The notes beneath the pieces were generated by a model. The model did no database searches. It was not told the DNA's origin and saw nothing but the letters and a program-made list of their open reading frames with translations. A stretch of 64,000 nt of DNA, taken from positions 1-64,000 of the forward strand of contig JAHHSV010000004.1 in NCBI GenBank assembly GCA_020025015.1, read 5' to 3'. Below are positions 25,882-34,444 of the stretch, one piece after another. The stretch's first letter is position 1. Each line of letters starts with the position of its first letter. Source of the DNA: Anaeroplasmataceae bacterium (GTDB taxonomy: Bacteria; Bacillota_I; Bacilli_A; Acholeplasmatales; Anaeroplasmataceae). The position numbers and the translations under genes were made by a program.

Positions 25882-28530
25882 TTATTTTCTTCCTCCTTTA
25901 CGATTTCTTATAATTTCATGTAGCCATCTAAATTTGAATTTTCTAACAGCTATATCAGCTAAAGCAAACACTAAAATAATACCTGCTAAGACATAACGCA
26001 TATCAAAATCAACATTAAAAAATAAAACTAAATCCTTATAGCTATCCTCACCCTTAGAAATTATATTACCATTACCTAATTTAACTAGCTCTTCAATTTC
26101 CTTAGGATTTTTAGCTATAAATGAATTATATTCCTTAGAATAGGAAACAGCCTCATAAATTCTTTCACTAGCATAAACCTCACCTACTGAGTTAAGCTTT
26201 TCAACTAAAACCTCATAAATACCAGGCTCCTCTAGGGCAAAGCTTACATTAGTATTTCCATTAAAGCTATTTAAAACAATTGTATCAACATTAATAAAAT
26301 TATCCTTATCAACTAATTTATTAATTGTAACCTGTAATTTTTCATTTTCTAAAATTGGCTCAGAATAAATATTAGCTTCAGTTAAAATATTATTTCTAGC
26401 CAATGTAACTTCAATCTTCTTCTTACTTACATGGCTTACTGGGAATAAGCTATCAAGCATATTAGCTAAAATCTTCTTACCATTAGGATTACTTAAGAAG
26501 GCTTGACTAAAATCACCATTTAAATCAGCCATAAAGCTTGAAGCCTTACCCTTACCATAATCCCAAATAGCGTAGATTGGTTGATTATAATCACCAACCA
26601 TTAAGGCATTTGCACCCTTCTTTAGCTTTGTACCATAAAAGCCAGAAAGAATAGGTGTATCCTCTAAATTAACGCCATTAAACAAGCTTGAATCATTTAA
26701 AGGCTTTGGTTTAAAGTCCTTCATCTCAAATTCTCGAATTTCAGGGCTTGCTAAATCAGTCTTTAAGGCTCTTTCAAGCTCAGCTAAATTATTACTTGTA
26801 TAGGATTTACCATGACCAGCTCTTGAAATTTGCTCTAACGTTGAAGAATGCTCAAGAAAGCTAATAGTTGAGGTAGTTATGCCAGCCGCATAGTTAGCAG
26901 CTGTAATATCTAAATATTCATGATCGGCAGGCTCACCATCAGTTAATAAAATTAAATGCTTCTTATTAACTCCCTGTAAAGCCTGTAGGGCTAAGCCGGC
27001 TTCCTGTAGGCCTCGGCTAAATAAGGTACCTGAATTTTGCCAATTTAAACGCTTAATAGCCGATTCAATTGAAAGCCTATCGGCAACAGGAGTAGGTGAT
27101 AGCTCTAATTTTGAGAAGGAGCCAAAGGTTACAACACCTAAATAATCACGTGTATCAAGCGCATCAAGAGCCTTTATAGCAGCTTCTTTTGCTACCTCCA
27201 TACGCGTTTTATCGGTACCAGTTACAATACCATTCATACTACCTGAGTTATCAATTACTAGCATAACACCAACAGGTGGAGTATAATTTTCAGCTAATAC
27301 TGGTAGCATATCCTGATACTTAGTATCCTTCATATCCTCACGATTATAAACGTTAGGTGTACCATCAGCCTTTTTACCACCGATGGTAAGCATACTACCA
27401 CCATATACCTTAACATATTCCTCTAAGACATCAATAAAGCCTAGTGGCATATCCTTATTACTGATATTTGCTAAAATGACCTCATCATATTCTCTTAGCT
27501 CATCAACCTCTAAGGGCGCATCCTTAATTTTCTTTACCTGAATTTTATAATCATCCTTAAATAAATTATATAAAGAGCTTCCCTCATCAGTTCTTTCTAA
27601 AATTAAGATTTTATTAACAGTTTCTAAATAAGCATAGGAATAAAGCTTATTATTAAGCTTTAATTCATCACTACTAGCCTCAACTGTAAAGGTTAATTCA
27701 TGTAAGCCTAAAGCCTTAAAGGTATGGCTAACGCTAAGCTTATTACTGCCATTCTTTAAAATAACATTTAAATTAGAGGCTTCTACACCATTATCATAAA
27801 CCCTAATATTTGCGTCAGTTCTAACATTACTTAAAATTTCTAATTCTAAATTAATTGGCTTATCCTTAATAATTGTAACCTTAGGAAAGCTTACCCTAAC
27901 AGGCATAACTTCCTTCTTAGCTTGATTGCTTGAAATTTGTAAAACATCAACCTTTACCCCTTCTAGGGCAACGGATGAAATAAGCTTTTTCGCATTACCA
28001 TCAGTTTCAACCATATCGCTAAAAACAACAATTTTAGCACTCTTAGGATTACTGAAGTCATCCTTTGCTTTATTAATTGCTAACGCAATATTAGATGCCT
28101 TATCATCTGGTCTAGCCGAATTCAAATAGGCATCATAGGTGCTTGAATCAACAAAGCCTAAGGGTTTAGCTAAAACATAATCATAGCCAAATCTTATAAT
28201 ACCTGTCTTAACATTTTTAGGCGTATTATCAAGCATTTCTCTAACTAAGGTATTCTTAGTATTATCTTTTTCCTTAGTTGAATAGCTATCATCAACTAGA
28301 ATAAAGACCTCATTTTCATCATTATGCTTTAAAAAGCTTAAGCTACAGCCTGAAACCAATAAAACAGCTGCACTCATATATATAATACTAAATATTAAAG
28401 AAAGAATTTTATTTCTTGAATATCTAAATCTTCTATTTACCTTAAAGAAGATATAGCCTACTAGTAATAATAAAGGAATTAGTAATAATAGTAGCCATGG
28501 GTTTGTAAAATTAATCTTCAAATTGCTCAT
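25882..28530 (-). CDS. Membrane protein with two von Willebrand A domains
   Basis: An 882-residue protein. Two N-terminal helices (about 10-30 and 43-62) are followed by a first VWA-like domain with a MIDAS-type DDSYST near residue 79, a beta-rich region, then a second canonical VWA domain with DNSGSM near residue 427 and a TDGEPADHE strand. Residues ~650-700 (YAIWDYGKGKASSFMAD) match the glutamine-amidotransferase-like part of large VWA proteins found next to BatA. A last helix near ~860 re-enters the membrane. VWA domains bind proteins through a metal ion. Strong AGGAGG at the ATG. It follows the BatA-like gene by 11 bases in the MoxR operon. Confidence 0.85.
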   Translation of the reverse strand: MSNLKINFTNPWLLLLLIPLLLLVGYIFFKVNRRFRYSRNKILSLIFSIIYMSAAVLLVSGCSLSFLKHNDENEVFILVDDSYSTKEKDNTKNTLVREMLDNTPKNVKTGIIRFGYDYVLAKPLGFVDSSTYDAYLNSARPDDKASNIALAINKAKDDFSNPKSAKIVVFSDMVETDGNAKKLISSVALEGVKVDVLQISSNQAKKEVMPVRVSFPKVTIIKDKPINLELEILSNVRTDANIRVYDNGVEASNLNVILKNGSNKLSVSHTFKALGLHELTFTVEASSDELKLNNKLYSYAYLETVNKILILERTDEGSSLYNLFKDDYKIQVKKIKDAPLEVDELREYDEVILANISNKDMPLGFIDVLEEYVKVYGGSMLTIGGKKADGTPNVYNREDMKDTKYQDMLPVLAENYTPPVGVMLVIDNSGSMNGIVTGTDKTRMEVAKEAAIKALDALDTRDYLGVVTFGSFSKLELSPTPVADRLSIESAIKRLNWQNSGTLFSRGLQEAGLALQALQGVNKKHLILLTDGEPADHEYLDITAANYAAGITTSTISFLEHSSTLEQISRAGHGKSYTSNNLAELERALKTDLASPEIREFEMKDFKPKPLNDSSLFNGVNLEDTPILSGFYGTKLKKGANALMVGDYNQPIYAIWDYGKGKASSFMADLNGDFSQAFLSNPNGKKILANMLDSLFPVSHVSKKKIEVTLARNNILTEANIYSEPILENEKLQVTINKLVDKDNFINVDTIVLNSFNGNTNVSFALEEPGIYEVLVEKLNSVGEVYASERIYEAVSYSKEYNSFIAKNPKEIEELVKLGNGNIISKGEDSYKDLVLFFNVDFDMRYVLAGIILVFALADIAVRKFKFRWLHEIIRNRKGGRK

Positions 28531-28541
28531 ATTATTACCTC

Positions 28542-30386
28542 CTATATATTTTCCTTAGAGGCTAAAAACTTCTCTAATGCTAAAACAACGATTAAGGAAG
28601 CAGCTAAATATAGCATAATATCCTTCATAACGTTATCTGGTCTATTAATTTTAAATTTACCATTTAAATTTACAACTACAAGCTCTGGATTACTCTCACT
28701 TGCAGCAATTTTTACATAAAAATCAATCGTATTAAGCTTACCACCAACACGCTCAACAATTTGATATTTACCTGGCTTATTAATTGTAATAGTTTCAGGA
28801 ATAGTTAAATTATAATCAGTACCATCGGCCTTAAGCATTAATTCAGTTCCGCGGGTATTAACTAAAATATCCTCATTAACCTCAAAGGTATTTTTAACTA
28901 AGGTTTCAGGAATAAAGAAATTAAACATATTAATAATTAAGGTTGGAAAATCTGGAAGTAATGCTAAATTACTACGATTTAAATTTAAGGTTAAGGCTGC
29001 AACCTTCGCGGTATCATTAATAGCAAAGACAGTTTCACCCTTAATTTCCCATAAGGAGTTAAAGCCCTCAGCCAAGCCAATAGGCTTATAGAAGGTTGAG
29101 GTTATTCTACTGCTATCAACAAACTTTAATACCTCATGCTTTAAATCATCATCAATTTTAAAATCACCTGTGACACCCGGACCAAAATCCAATCCTAAGC
29201 CTCGAATATTACTATCTGGGTTTACCAATAGGGTAAAGCCATCAGTAGGCATTGTGCTTGGCATTGTGTGCTCAAAAATATAAAAATCAAAGCCCTTAGT
29301 TTTAGCCTCCGCTAAGGCATCACAAAAGCTTAAATTAATATTAAAGCTATCCTTATAACTGCTTTTTAAAACATTTAAAGCACCAACAAAGAAATTATTT
29401 CTTGCACTAGAGGTATATTGAATATTTATAGTAGGCTTAATTCCACCAAATAAGGTGCAGGAATCATCATATCTAAAGCCATCCTCACTACCATCATCCA
29501 TCTTTATTGTTACATCTAAATTTTCATAAGAAAAAATCTCAGTCTCCTTAAAATCAACTGTGATAAGCTTACCGTCTAAGGAATTAACTCTTTCACTAAA
29601 TACCTTGGATTCCTTAGTATTATTTATATTATGAACATTTAAATAAACATTAATATATTTATCTAAGCCATAGGTTGCTAAGTCTACTTCAAAGCTATAA
29701 TAGTTATCATTAAGCAGTGCTCTTACATCTAAAATAGCAGAATTCCAATCGTTTGGATCACTAACATCAACTATTATTAAATCACCAATATTCTCATACT
29801 TAGTTCCCGTAATAAAATAAACCTGAGCTAAGGAATTAGTTTTAATAATATCATTAGCTAAGCCTAGGGCTCCTTCTAAATCACCTACTGAATAGCTACA
29901 GCTTTCCTTTGCAAGAACCTCTTTAATCTCTTCATAATTTCTTGTTTTATTAACTAACAGGGAAGCCTCATCACCTGAGGTAATAACACTTACATAACGA
30001 TTTTCATCAGTAGCCTTTAAAGCCATTTCTAAGGTCTTATCGATGGCTCTACTAAATCTACTATCAACACCGTTTTCTAAAAGCATATCTGCACTCTTAT
30101 CAATTATTAAAATATCCTGCTTACTCTTATCATCATCCTTAGCATTAACTACTGGAGTAATTAAGATAAAGGTTGTAATTAAAACAATTAAAACCTGGCA
30201 GGCTATTAGTAATAAATTACGTAGCTTACTTGTTGGTCTTTCTCTTTTCCTATATTTATAGCTTTCCTTCCAAATATAGGTTGAGGAAAGCATTTTATTT
30301 TGATAGGTTGGCTTTATTAAATAAATTAATAATAATATTACTAAGCCTAATAAGGCAATAAAGCCTAGTGGTGTTAACAATCTCAT
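28542..30386 (-). CDS. BatA-like membrane protein with a degenerate VWA domain
   Basis: A 614-residue membrane protein. The N-terminus (two helices with KMLSSTYIWKES and RKRERPTSKLRNLLL between them) is the aerotolerance-regulator BatA N-terminal domain. A VWA fold follows from ~90, but its MIDAS motif is DKSAD rather than DxSxS, so metal binding is doubtful. One more helix lies at the C-terminus. The ATG overlaps the TGA stop of the DUF58 gene (ATGA), showing coupling. In MoxR operons such proteins act with MoxR and DUF58 partners; the client is unknown. Confidence 0.82.
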   Translation of the reverse strand: MRLLTPLGFIALLGLVILLLIYLIKPTYQNKMLSSTYIWKESYKYRKRERPTSKLRNLLLIACQVLIVLITTFILITPVVNAKDDDKSKQDILIIDKSADMLLENGVDSRFSRAIDKTLEMALKATDENRYVSVITSGDEASLLVNKTRNYEEIKEVLAKESCSYSVGDLEGALGLANDIIKTNSLAQVYFITGTKYENIGDLIIVDVSDPNDWNSAILDVRALLNDNYYSFEVDLATYGLDKYINVYLNVHNINNTKESKVFSERVNSLDGKLITVDFKETEIFSYENLDVTIKMDDGSEDGFRYDDSCTLFGGIKPTINIQYTSSARNNFFVGALNVLKSSYKDSFNINLSFCDALAEAKTKGFDFYIFEHTMPSTMPTDGFTLLVNPDSNIRGLGLDFGPGVTGDFKIDDDLKHEVLKFVDSSRITSTFYKPIGLAEGFNSLWEIKGETVFAINDTAKVAALTLNLNRSNLALLPDFPTLIINMFNFFIPETLVKNTFEVNEDILVNTRGTELMLKADGTDYNLTIPETITINKPGKYQIVERVGGKLNTIDFYVKIAASESNPELVVVNLNGKFKINRPDNVMKDIMLYLAASLIVVLALEKFLASKENI

Positions 30387-31276
30387 CCAATAACACCTAC
30401 TTTCAATAATTCTTGGAAGATTGCCTTTTCAATAGCCATATCTGTTGTAACTCTTATATAAGATGCTAAACGAGAATTAGCAAACTCCTTAATATCAGCT
30501 TCTATATTTGCTAAAGCCATATCATAAGCATCTAGAAAGCTTTGAGTTACCTTCATTCTTAGATTACGTGAATCCTCCATAGCTAAGGCTTCACTATCAA
30601 CTAGATTATATCTTCCTGTATAATTTGGTTTAACCTCTTCAGCTCCTAATACCTGAATTAGCATAACCTGCTTACCTTGATAGGTTAAATAATCAACAGC
30701 CTTTTTCCAGTCATTGTCAGTTAAGAAATCAGAAATAATAATCGCTAAGCCATCCTTACCTGTACTTTTTTCCTTTAAAATAGCTTCACTTAAATAAGAA
30801 TCACCATCAAATTTAATATTTTCTAAGCTTGAAACATATCTATAAAAAGCATTAGTACCAACAATGATTCCACTATCATCAATTTCCTTTTCCGTTATCC
30901 TTTTAATGGAAAGCTTATCCATATTATGAATAGCTAAAAAACCAATACCAGCGGCCATAGCCTCAGCATAATTACCCTTTTTAGGGTTTTCCTTACCCAT
31001 TGAAGCTGAAGCATCAAGATAAATATTTACATGCATTTGACGCTCATCAGTAAAAAGCTTAATAAAGTGCTTTTCAAATCGACTATATAAATTCCAGTCG
31101 ATTCTTCTAATGTCATCACCAAGCATATATTCACGATAATCAGCGAACTCAACAGTTTGACCATATTTATTTGTTTGGTGCTTACCACCAAAAAATCCTC
31201 TTAGATTATTCTTAAGATTAAAGCATTCAGCCTCTAATCTTTGAAAGAATAAGCTATTAATATATGGGTTACTCAT
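30383..31276 (-). CDS. DUF58 protein, MoxR partner
   Basis: A 297-residue DUF58 protein with the family core: GKHQTNKYGQTVEFADYREY, GDDIRRIDWNLYSR and the following KLFTDERQM at residues ~30-80, then a VWA-like part with DASASM (~88-93). No membrane helix. DUF58 proteins are nearly always paired with MoxR AAA+ ATPases. It is 12 bases from moxR and overlaps the next gene by four bases. It ends in TGA. Exact role in the family is not established; likely an adaptor. Confidence 0.93.
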   Translation of the reverse strand: MSNPYINSLFFQRLEAECFNLKNNLRGFFGGKHQTNKYGQTVEFADYREYMLGDDIRRIDWNLYSRFEKHFIKLFTDERQMHVNIYLDASASMGKENPKKGNYAEAMAAGIGFLAIHNMDKLSIKRITEKEIDDSGIIVGTNAFYRYVSSLENIKFDGDSYLSEAILKEKSTGKDGLAIIISDFLTDNDWKKAVDYLTYQGKQVMLIQVLGAEEVKPNYTGRYNLVDSEALAMEDSRNLRMKVTQSFLDAYDMALANIEADIKEFANSRLASYIRVTTDMAIEKAIFQELLKVGVIG

Positions 31277-31288
31277 CTAATCACCAAC

Positions 31289-32269
31289 TTATTTTTTAAT
31301 TTCTTTTAAAATCTTTGTAATTACATCATCGGCTGTAATTCTATTAGCAATTGCCTCAAAATTTAATTTAATACGATGTCTTAAAACAGGATATGCTAAA
31401 GAGTTAATATCCTCATAAGAAACATTGTAGCGTCCAGCTAATAAGGCCTTAACCTTAGCCGCACTAATTAAAGCCTGACCAGAACGAGGTGAAGCACCTA
31501 CCTGAACATAGCTTTCGGCAGCCTTTGTCTTACATTCACTATCAGGGTGAGTTGCAAGGCATAGCTTCATAGCATATCTTAAAACCTCTTCTGATACTAA
31601 AATTTCATTCGCCGTTTTACGCATTTCTAAAAGCTCACTAGCATTACATATTGCATCACTACACTCATCCATACTCTTTTGAGTCATAGTAACAATATCC
31701 ATTAATTCATTTAAATTTGGATTTTTAACAATAATCTTAAACATAAATCTATCCATTTGGGCTTCAGGTAATGGATAGGTACCATCCTGTTCAATTGGGT
31801 TTTGAGTTGCTAAAACAAAGAATGGCTCCTCTAGCTTCCATGATTTACCCATAACAGTTACTGTATGCTCTTGCATCGCCTCTAGTAGGGCAGATTGAGT
31901 TTTAGGAGTTGCACGGTTAATTTCATCCGCTAAAATAATTGAGCTAAAAATTGGACCCTTTTGGAATTCAAATTTTGAATTATCATCCTTATCCTTAACG
32001 ATAATATTTGTACCAGTAACATCGGCTGGCATTAAATCTGGTGTAAACTGAATACGATTGAAAGGTAGATCAAAAACACGACCTAAGGTTCTAACAAGTC
32101 TTGTTTTACCTACACCTGGTACACCCTCTAATAAAATATTACCACCAGCAATCATTGCAATTACACAGCTTTCAACTACTTCCTTTTGCCCTACAATATC
32201 TCTACTAATTTCATTAAAAATCTTTTGACTTTTAACACTAAAATTCTTTACACTCTCTTCTGTTGCCAT
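31289..32269 (-). CDS. MoxR-family AAA+ ATPase
   Basis: A 326-residue cytosolic AAA+ ATPase of the MoxR type. Walker A EGVPGVGKTR near residue 50, Walker B IILADEINRA, sensor region ATQNPIEQDGTYPLPEAQMD with the arginine finger, and a C-terminal lid (ASPRSGQALI). MoxR ATPases act as chaperones that help insert cofactors or assemble protein complexes, usually with VWA partners. Third gene of the seven-gene surface operon; 11 and 12 bases to its neighbours. Confidence 0.95.
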   Translation of the reverse strand: MATEESVKNFSVKSQKIFNEISRDIVGQKEVVESCVIAMIAGGNILLEGVPGVGKTRLVRTLGRVFDLPFNRIQFTPDLMPADVTGTNIIVKDKDDNSKFEFQKGPIFSSIILADEINRATPKTQSALLEAMQEHTVTVMGKSWKLEEPFFVLATQNPIEQDGTYPLPEAQMDRFMFKIIVKNPNLNELMDIVTMTQKSMDECSDAICNASELLEMRKTANEILVSEEVLRYAMKLCLATHPDSECKTKAAESYVQVGASPRSGQALISAAKVKALLAGRYNVSYEDINSLAYPVLRHRIKLNFEAIANRITADDVITKILKEIKK

Positions 32270-32280
32270 TTTGCTTCTCC

Positions 32281-33282
32281 TTACTTAATTGTTCCATAAT
32301 ACTGTTCTATAATTATTCTTAAATATTCTGGCAATTTTCCACTCTCATTTAAGATTTTCATTGCTGCATCATAATATTCCTTATAAACATCACGATAATA
32401 GGTATTACCATCAATTACCTGATTATATTCCTCGTATTTGCCAGCCGCACCACTACCATGAGGGGGAACTCCATTAGGATCAAAATTATTACCTGTATCA
32501 TCAGGAGGTAGCTTTTCATCCTCCTTGTCACTTGGCTCTACATCATCATCAAATTTAATGAATATTGCAAATACCTCTAGATTTTCTTTAACATTCTTAT
32601 CGCTTCTTGCAGGAGTTTCAACCCCATCTGACCATATCTCAAACATATAGCCATCCTCTGGGACTGCAACTACCTCACTAGTTTCACTACCATAAGGAAT
32701 TATTTGATATTCTTCACCTTCAATAAAGCCACCCTCATCAATAAAATAACCAACATTAACGGTTTTGCTATCATCACCAGGTAGAATATCATCGAATGAA
32801 GGTAAACCACCACTAAAGCTTACCTGTACTAAAATAAAGCCTAAAACAGCCAATGTAGATATCAAGGCTGATACGTAAGATAGCTTCTTTTGAATTCTTA
32901 GCTGTAGCTTAGTATTTTTAACCTCTTCTAAATGCTTTAAAGCATCCTCACGTTGCTTTTGAGCCATAAATGATTGGGAATCCTTAAGCTCAACCATAGT
33001 GATTAATCTTTCCTCTAAGCCCGCTAAATCGACTCTTCTAGCAACATCCTTAATATCTGGCTTATATTTTAAAAAATATAAAACTAAGGTCACTATTAAA
33101 GCTACTACAACAAAGCCTAAAGCACTAATCCAAGTATAATTAAAGCCTACAATATAAAATACTATGCTTAAAGCTATACTTAATATAGCTCCTGCTAATA
33201 AACCAATTATTAGAGAATTAATTAAGCCTTCTAGGACGATTCTTTTATAAATTTTATTGACTAGTTTTTTAAATTCATCCAT
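32281..33282 (-). CDS. Membrane protein with an extracellular InlB-like domain
   Basis: A 333-residue protein. Two close N-terminal helices (about 18-45 and 50-70), a cytosolic charged helical stretch (DVARRVDLAGLEERLITMVE), a third helix (~132-155), then an outer part with a divergent InlB B-repeat (GEEYQIIPYGSETSEVVAVP ... GYMFEIWSDGVE ... LEVFAIF, ~180-245), an acidic linker and a short tail. The N-terminal half resembles the small membrane proteins that often accompany MoxR operons (DUF4175-like); I do not assign a family firmly. AAAGGAG precedes the ATG. Confidence 0.75.
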   Translation of the reverse strand: MDEFKKLVNKIYKRIVLEGLINSLIIGLLAGAILSIALSIVFYIVGFNYTWISALGFVVVALIVTLVLYFLKYKPDIKDVARRVDLAGLEERLITMVELKDSQSFMAQKQREDALKHLEEVKNTKLQLRIQKKLSYVSALISTLAVLGFILVQVSFSGGLPSFDDILPGDDSKTVNVGYFIDEGGFIEGEEYQIIPYGSETSEVVAVPEDGYMFEIWSDGVETPARSDKNVKENLEVFAIFIKFDDDVEPSDKEDEKLPPDDTGNNFDPNGVPPHGSGAAGKYEEYNQVIDGNTYYRDVYKEYYDAAMKILNESGKLPEYLRIIIEQYYGTIK

Positions 33283-33311
33283 TCTAACTAGCTCCTTTCT
33301 CTAAATTAGCT

Positions 33312-34166
33312 CTATTTTACTCTTGTAAATGTTAATTTAGCTTCTGTACCACCTGTAACAATCTTACCAATTGAATCAATTGTATCATTATCACGAACCT
33401 TAAACTTAATTGTACCCGAAGCATATTCTAAGGAAACAACACCATTTTCGTAGGTATAATTTCCTTTAGAAACCATTTGCTCAGGATGATTACTACTCTT
33501 TCTTCTAAAATAAGTATAGGTATTATCACTTGAAAGCATTAAATCAAACTCAAACATTTCATTATCCATCTCAGGAACGATTACCTTACAATAGAAATCA
33601 CCAACTGGATTAAATTTGTTAATAACAGTAACCTTTACCTGATATGACTTATTTTGATAGCTTAAAACAATTGTTGTTTCACCAGCTGAAACACCCATAA
33701 TTTTACCATTTTCAATGCTAGCAATTTCTGGATTAATTGACTTATATGTAACACCTGTAGTTACCTTATCACCATTATTAAGAAGTGAAACTACCTTTGA
33801 TCCATCTACCTCTAATAAAACCTCTGCATCACTAACTCTATAATTAGGCTTTAATAAAACCTTAACCTCACAGCTTACGCTTTCATTTTCATAAAGACCT
33901 GTAATAATAGTTTCACCCTCACTAAGGCCCTTCACAACACCATCATTAACTGAAGCAACCTTACCTTCAGATGAATCCCACAAAATATCTTCTGTAATAA
34001 TGATACCATCAGCCTTTAATTCTAATTTAAATGTATCATCAACAAATATTTCTATTTTGTTTTTATTTAATTCTAAATTAACACTACTATCCTCCTTAGC
34101 ACATGCTACTAAACCAAGCATTGCCAATAATGTTATAAATAAAATACCAATTCGTGCTTTTCTCAT
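33312..34166 (-). CDS. Ig-like (BIG2) lipoprotein, first gene of the MoxR/VWA operon
   Basis: A 284-residue lipoprotein with lipobox LVAC near residues 17-20 and two BIG2-type Ig-like domains (about 30-105 and 110-185; ILWDSSEGKVASVNDGVVKG and YKSINPEIASIENGKIMGVS are the signatures), followed by a beta-rich C-terminal domain. I start it at ATG 34166, which has GAGGAGG at seven bases; the longer frame to 34181 would need a TTG inside that Shine-Dalgarno. It is behind a strong promoter and an unusual 150-base leader with two hairpins and two dyads. Extracellular; ligand unknown. Confidence 0.85.
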   Translation of the reverse strand: MRKARIGILFITLLAMLGLVACAKEDSSVNLELNKNKIEIFVDDTFKLELKADGIIITEDILWDSSEGKVASVNDGVVKGLSEGETIITGLYENESVSCEVKVLLKPNYRVSDAEVLLEVDGSKVVSLLNNGDKVTTGVTYKSINPEIASIENGKIMGVSAGETTIVLSYQNKSYQVKVTVINKFNPVGDFYCKVIVPEMDNEMFEFDLMLSSDNTYTYFRRKSSNHPEQMVSKGNYTYENGVVSLEYASGTIKFKVRDNDTIDSIGKIVTGGTEAKLTFTRVK

Positions 34167-34187
34167 ATTTTTCCTCCTCAATTTTGA

Positions 34188-34203
34188 GTTTGCCTAGTCT
34201 AAC
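34188..34203. promoter_or_regulatory. 16-bp dyad, leader copy 2
   Basis: GTTTGCCTAGTCTAAC on the plus strand, 68 bases from leader copy 1 and close to the Shine-Dalgarno of the Ig-like lipoprotein gene. Preceded on the minus strand by the hairpin AAAGCCATATGGCTTT (34219-34236 region) and ATATTTTT. Confidence 0.45.
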
Positions 34204-34255
34204 TCTACTCCAAAAATATAAAGCCATATGGCTTTTTATTAATGCACCTAGAACT

Positions 34256-34271
34256 GTTTGCCTAGGCTAAC
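34256..34271. promoter_or_regulatory. 16-bp dyad, leader copy 1
   Basis: GTTTGCCTAGGCTAAC on the plus strand, a 16-bp palindrome with a single mismatch, 46 bases downstream of the -10 box. Preceded on the minus strand by a short hairpin (AGAGG/CCTCT) and ATATTTTTTT, the same order as leader copy 2. Confidence 0.5.
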
Positions 34272-34317
34272 TCACATTCAAAAAAATATAGAGGCTATCT
34301 CCTCTTATACCTTTGAA

Positions 34318-34346
34318 ATTATACCATTTCACCCACCACTAGTCAA
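34318..34346 (-). promoter_or_regulatory. Promoter of the MoxR/VWA surface operon
   Basis: Minus-strand TTGACT (34341-34346), a 17-base spacer and TATAAT (34318-34323): near-consensus. About 145 bases of leader follow before the first start codon. Confidence 0.85.
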
Positions 34347-34379
34347 TTAAATAGAAAAATATAAAACGTTTTATATATG

Positions 34380-34440
34380 AAAAAAGGCTCAAAATTAAAG
34401 TGTTATTTTTAGAATCATCAATCTATTTTGAGCCTTTTTT
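34380..34440 (-). terminator. Terminator after the NPCBM surface protein
   Basis: A perfect 16-bp stem (34380-34395 with 34425-34440) with a 29-base loop; the minus-strand arm ends in TTTTTT. Right at the gene end. Confidence 0.8.
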
Positions 34441-34444
34441 ACTT

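Noticed and set aside
34186..34323. A c-di-GMP or other known riboswitch in the MoxR operon leader
   Set aside because: A GGCAAAC string recalls GEMM elements, but the other conserved blocks and helices are missing.
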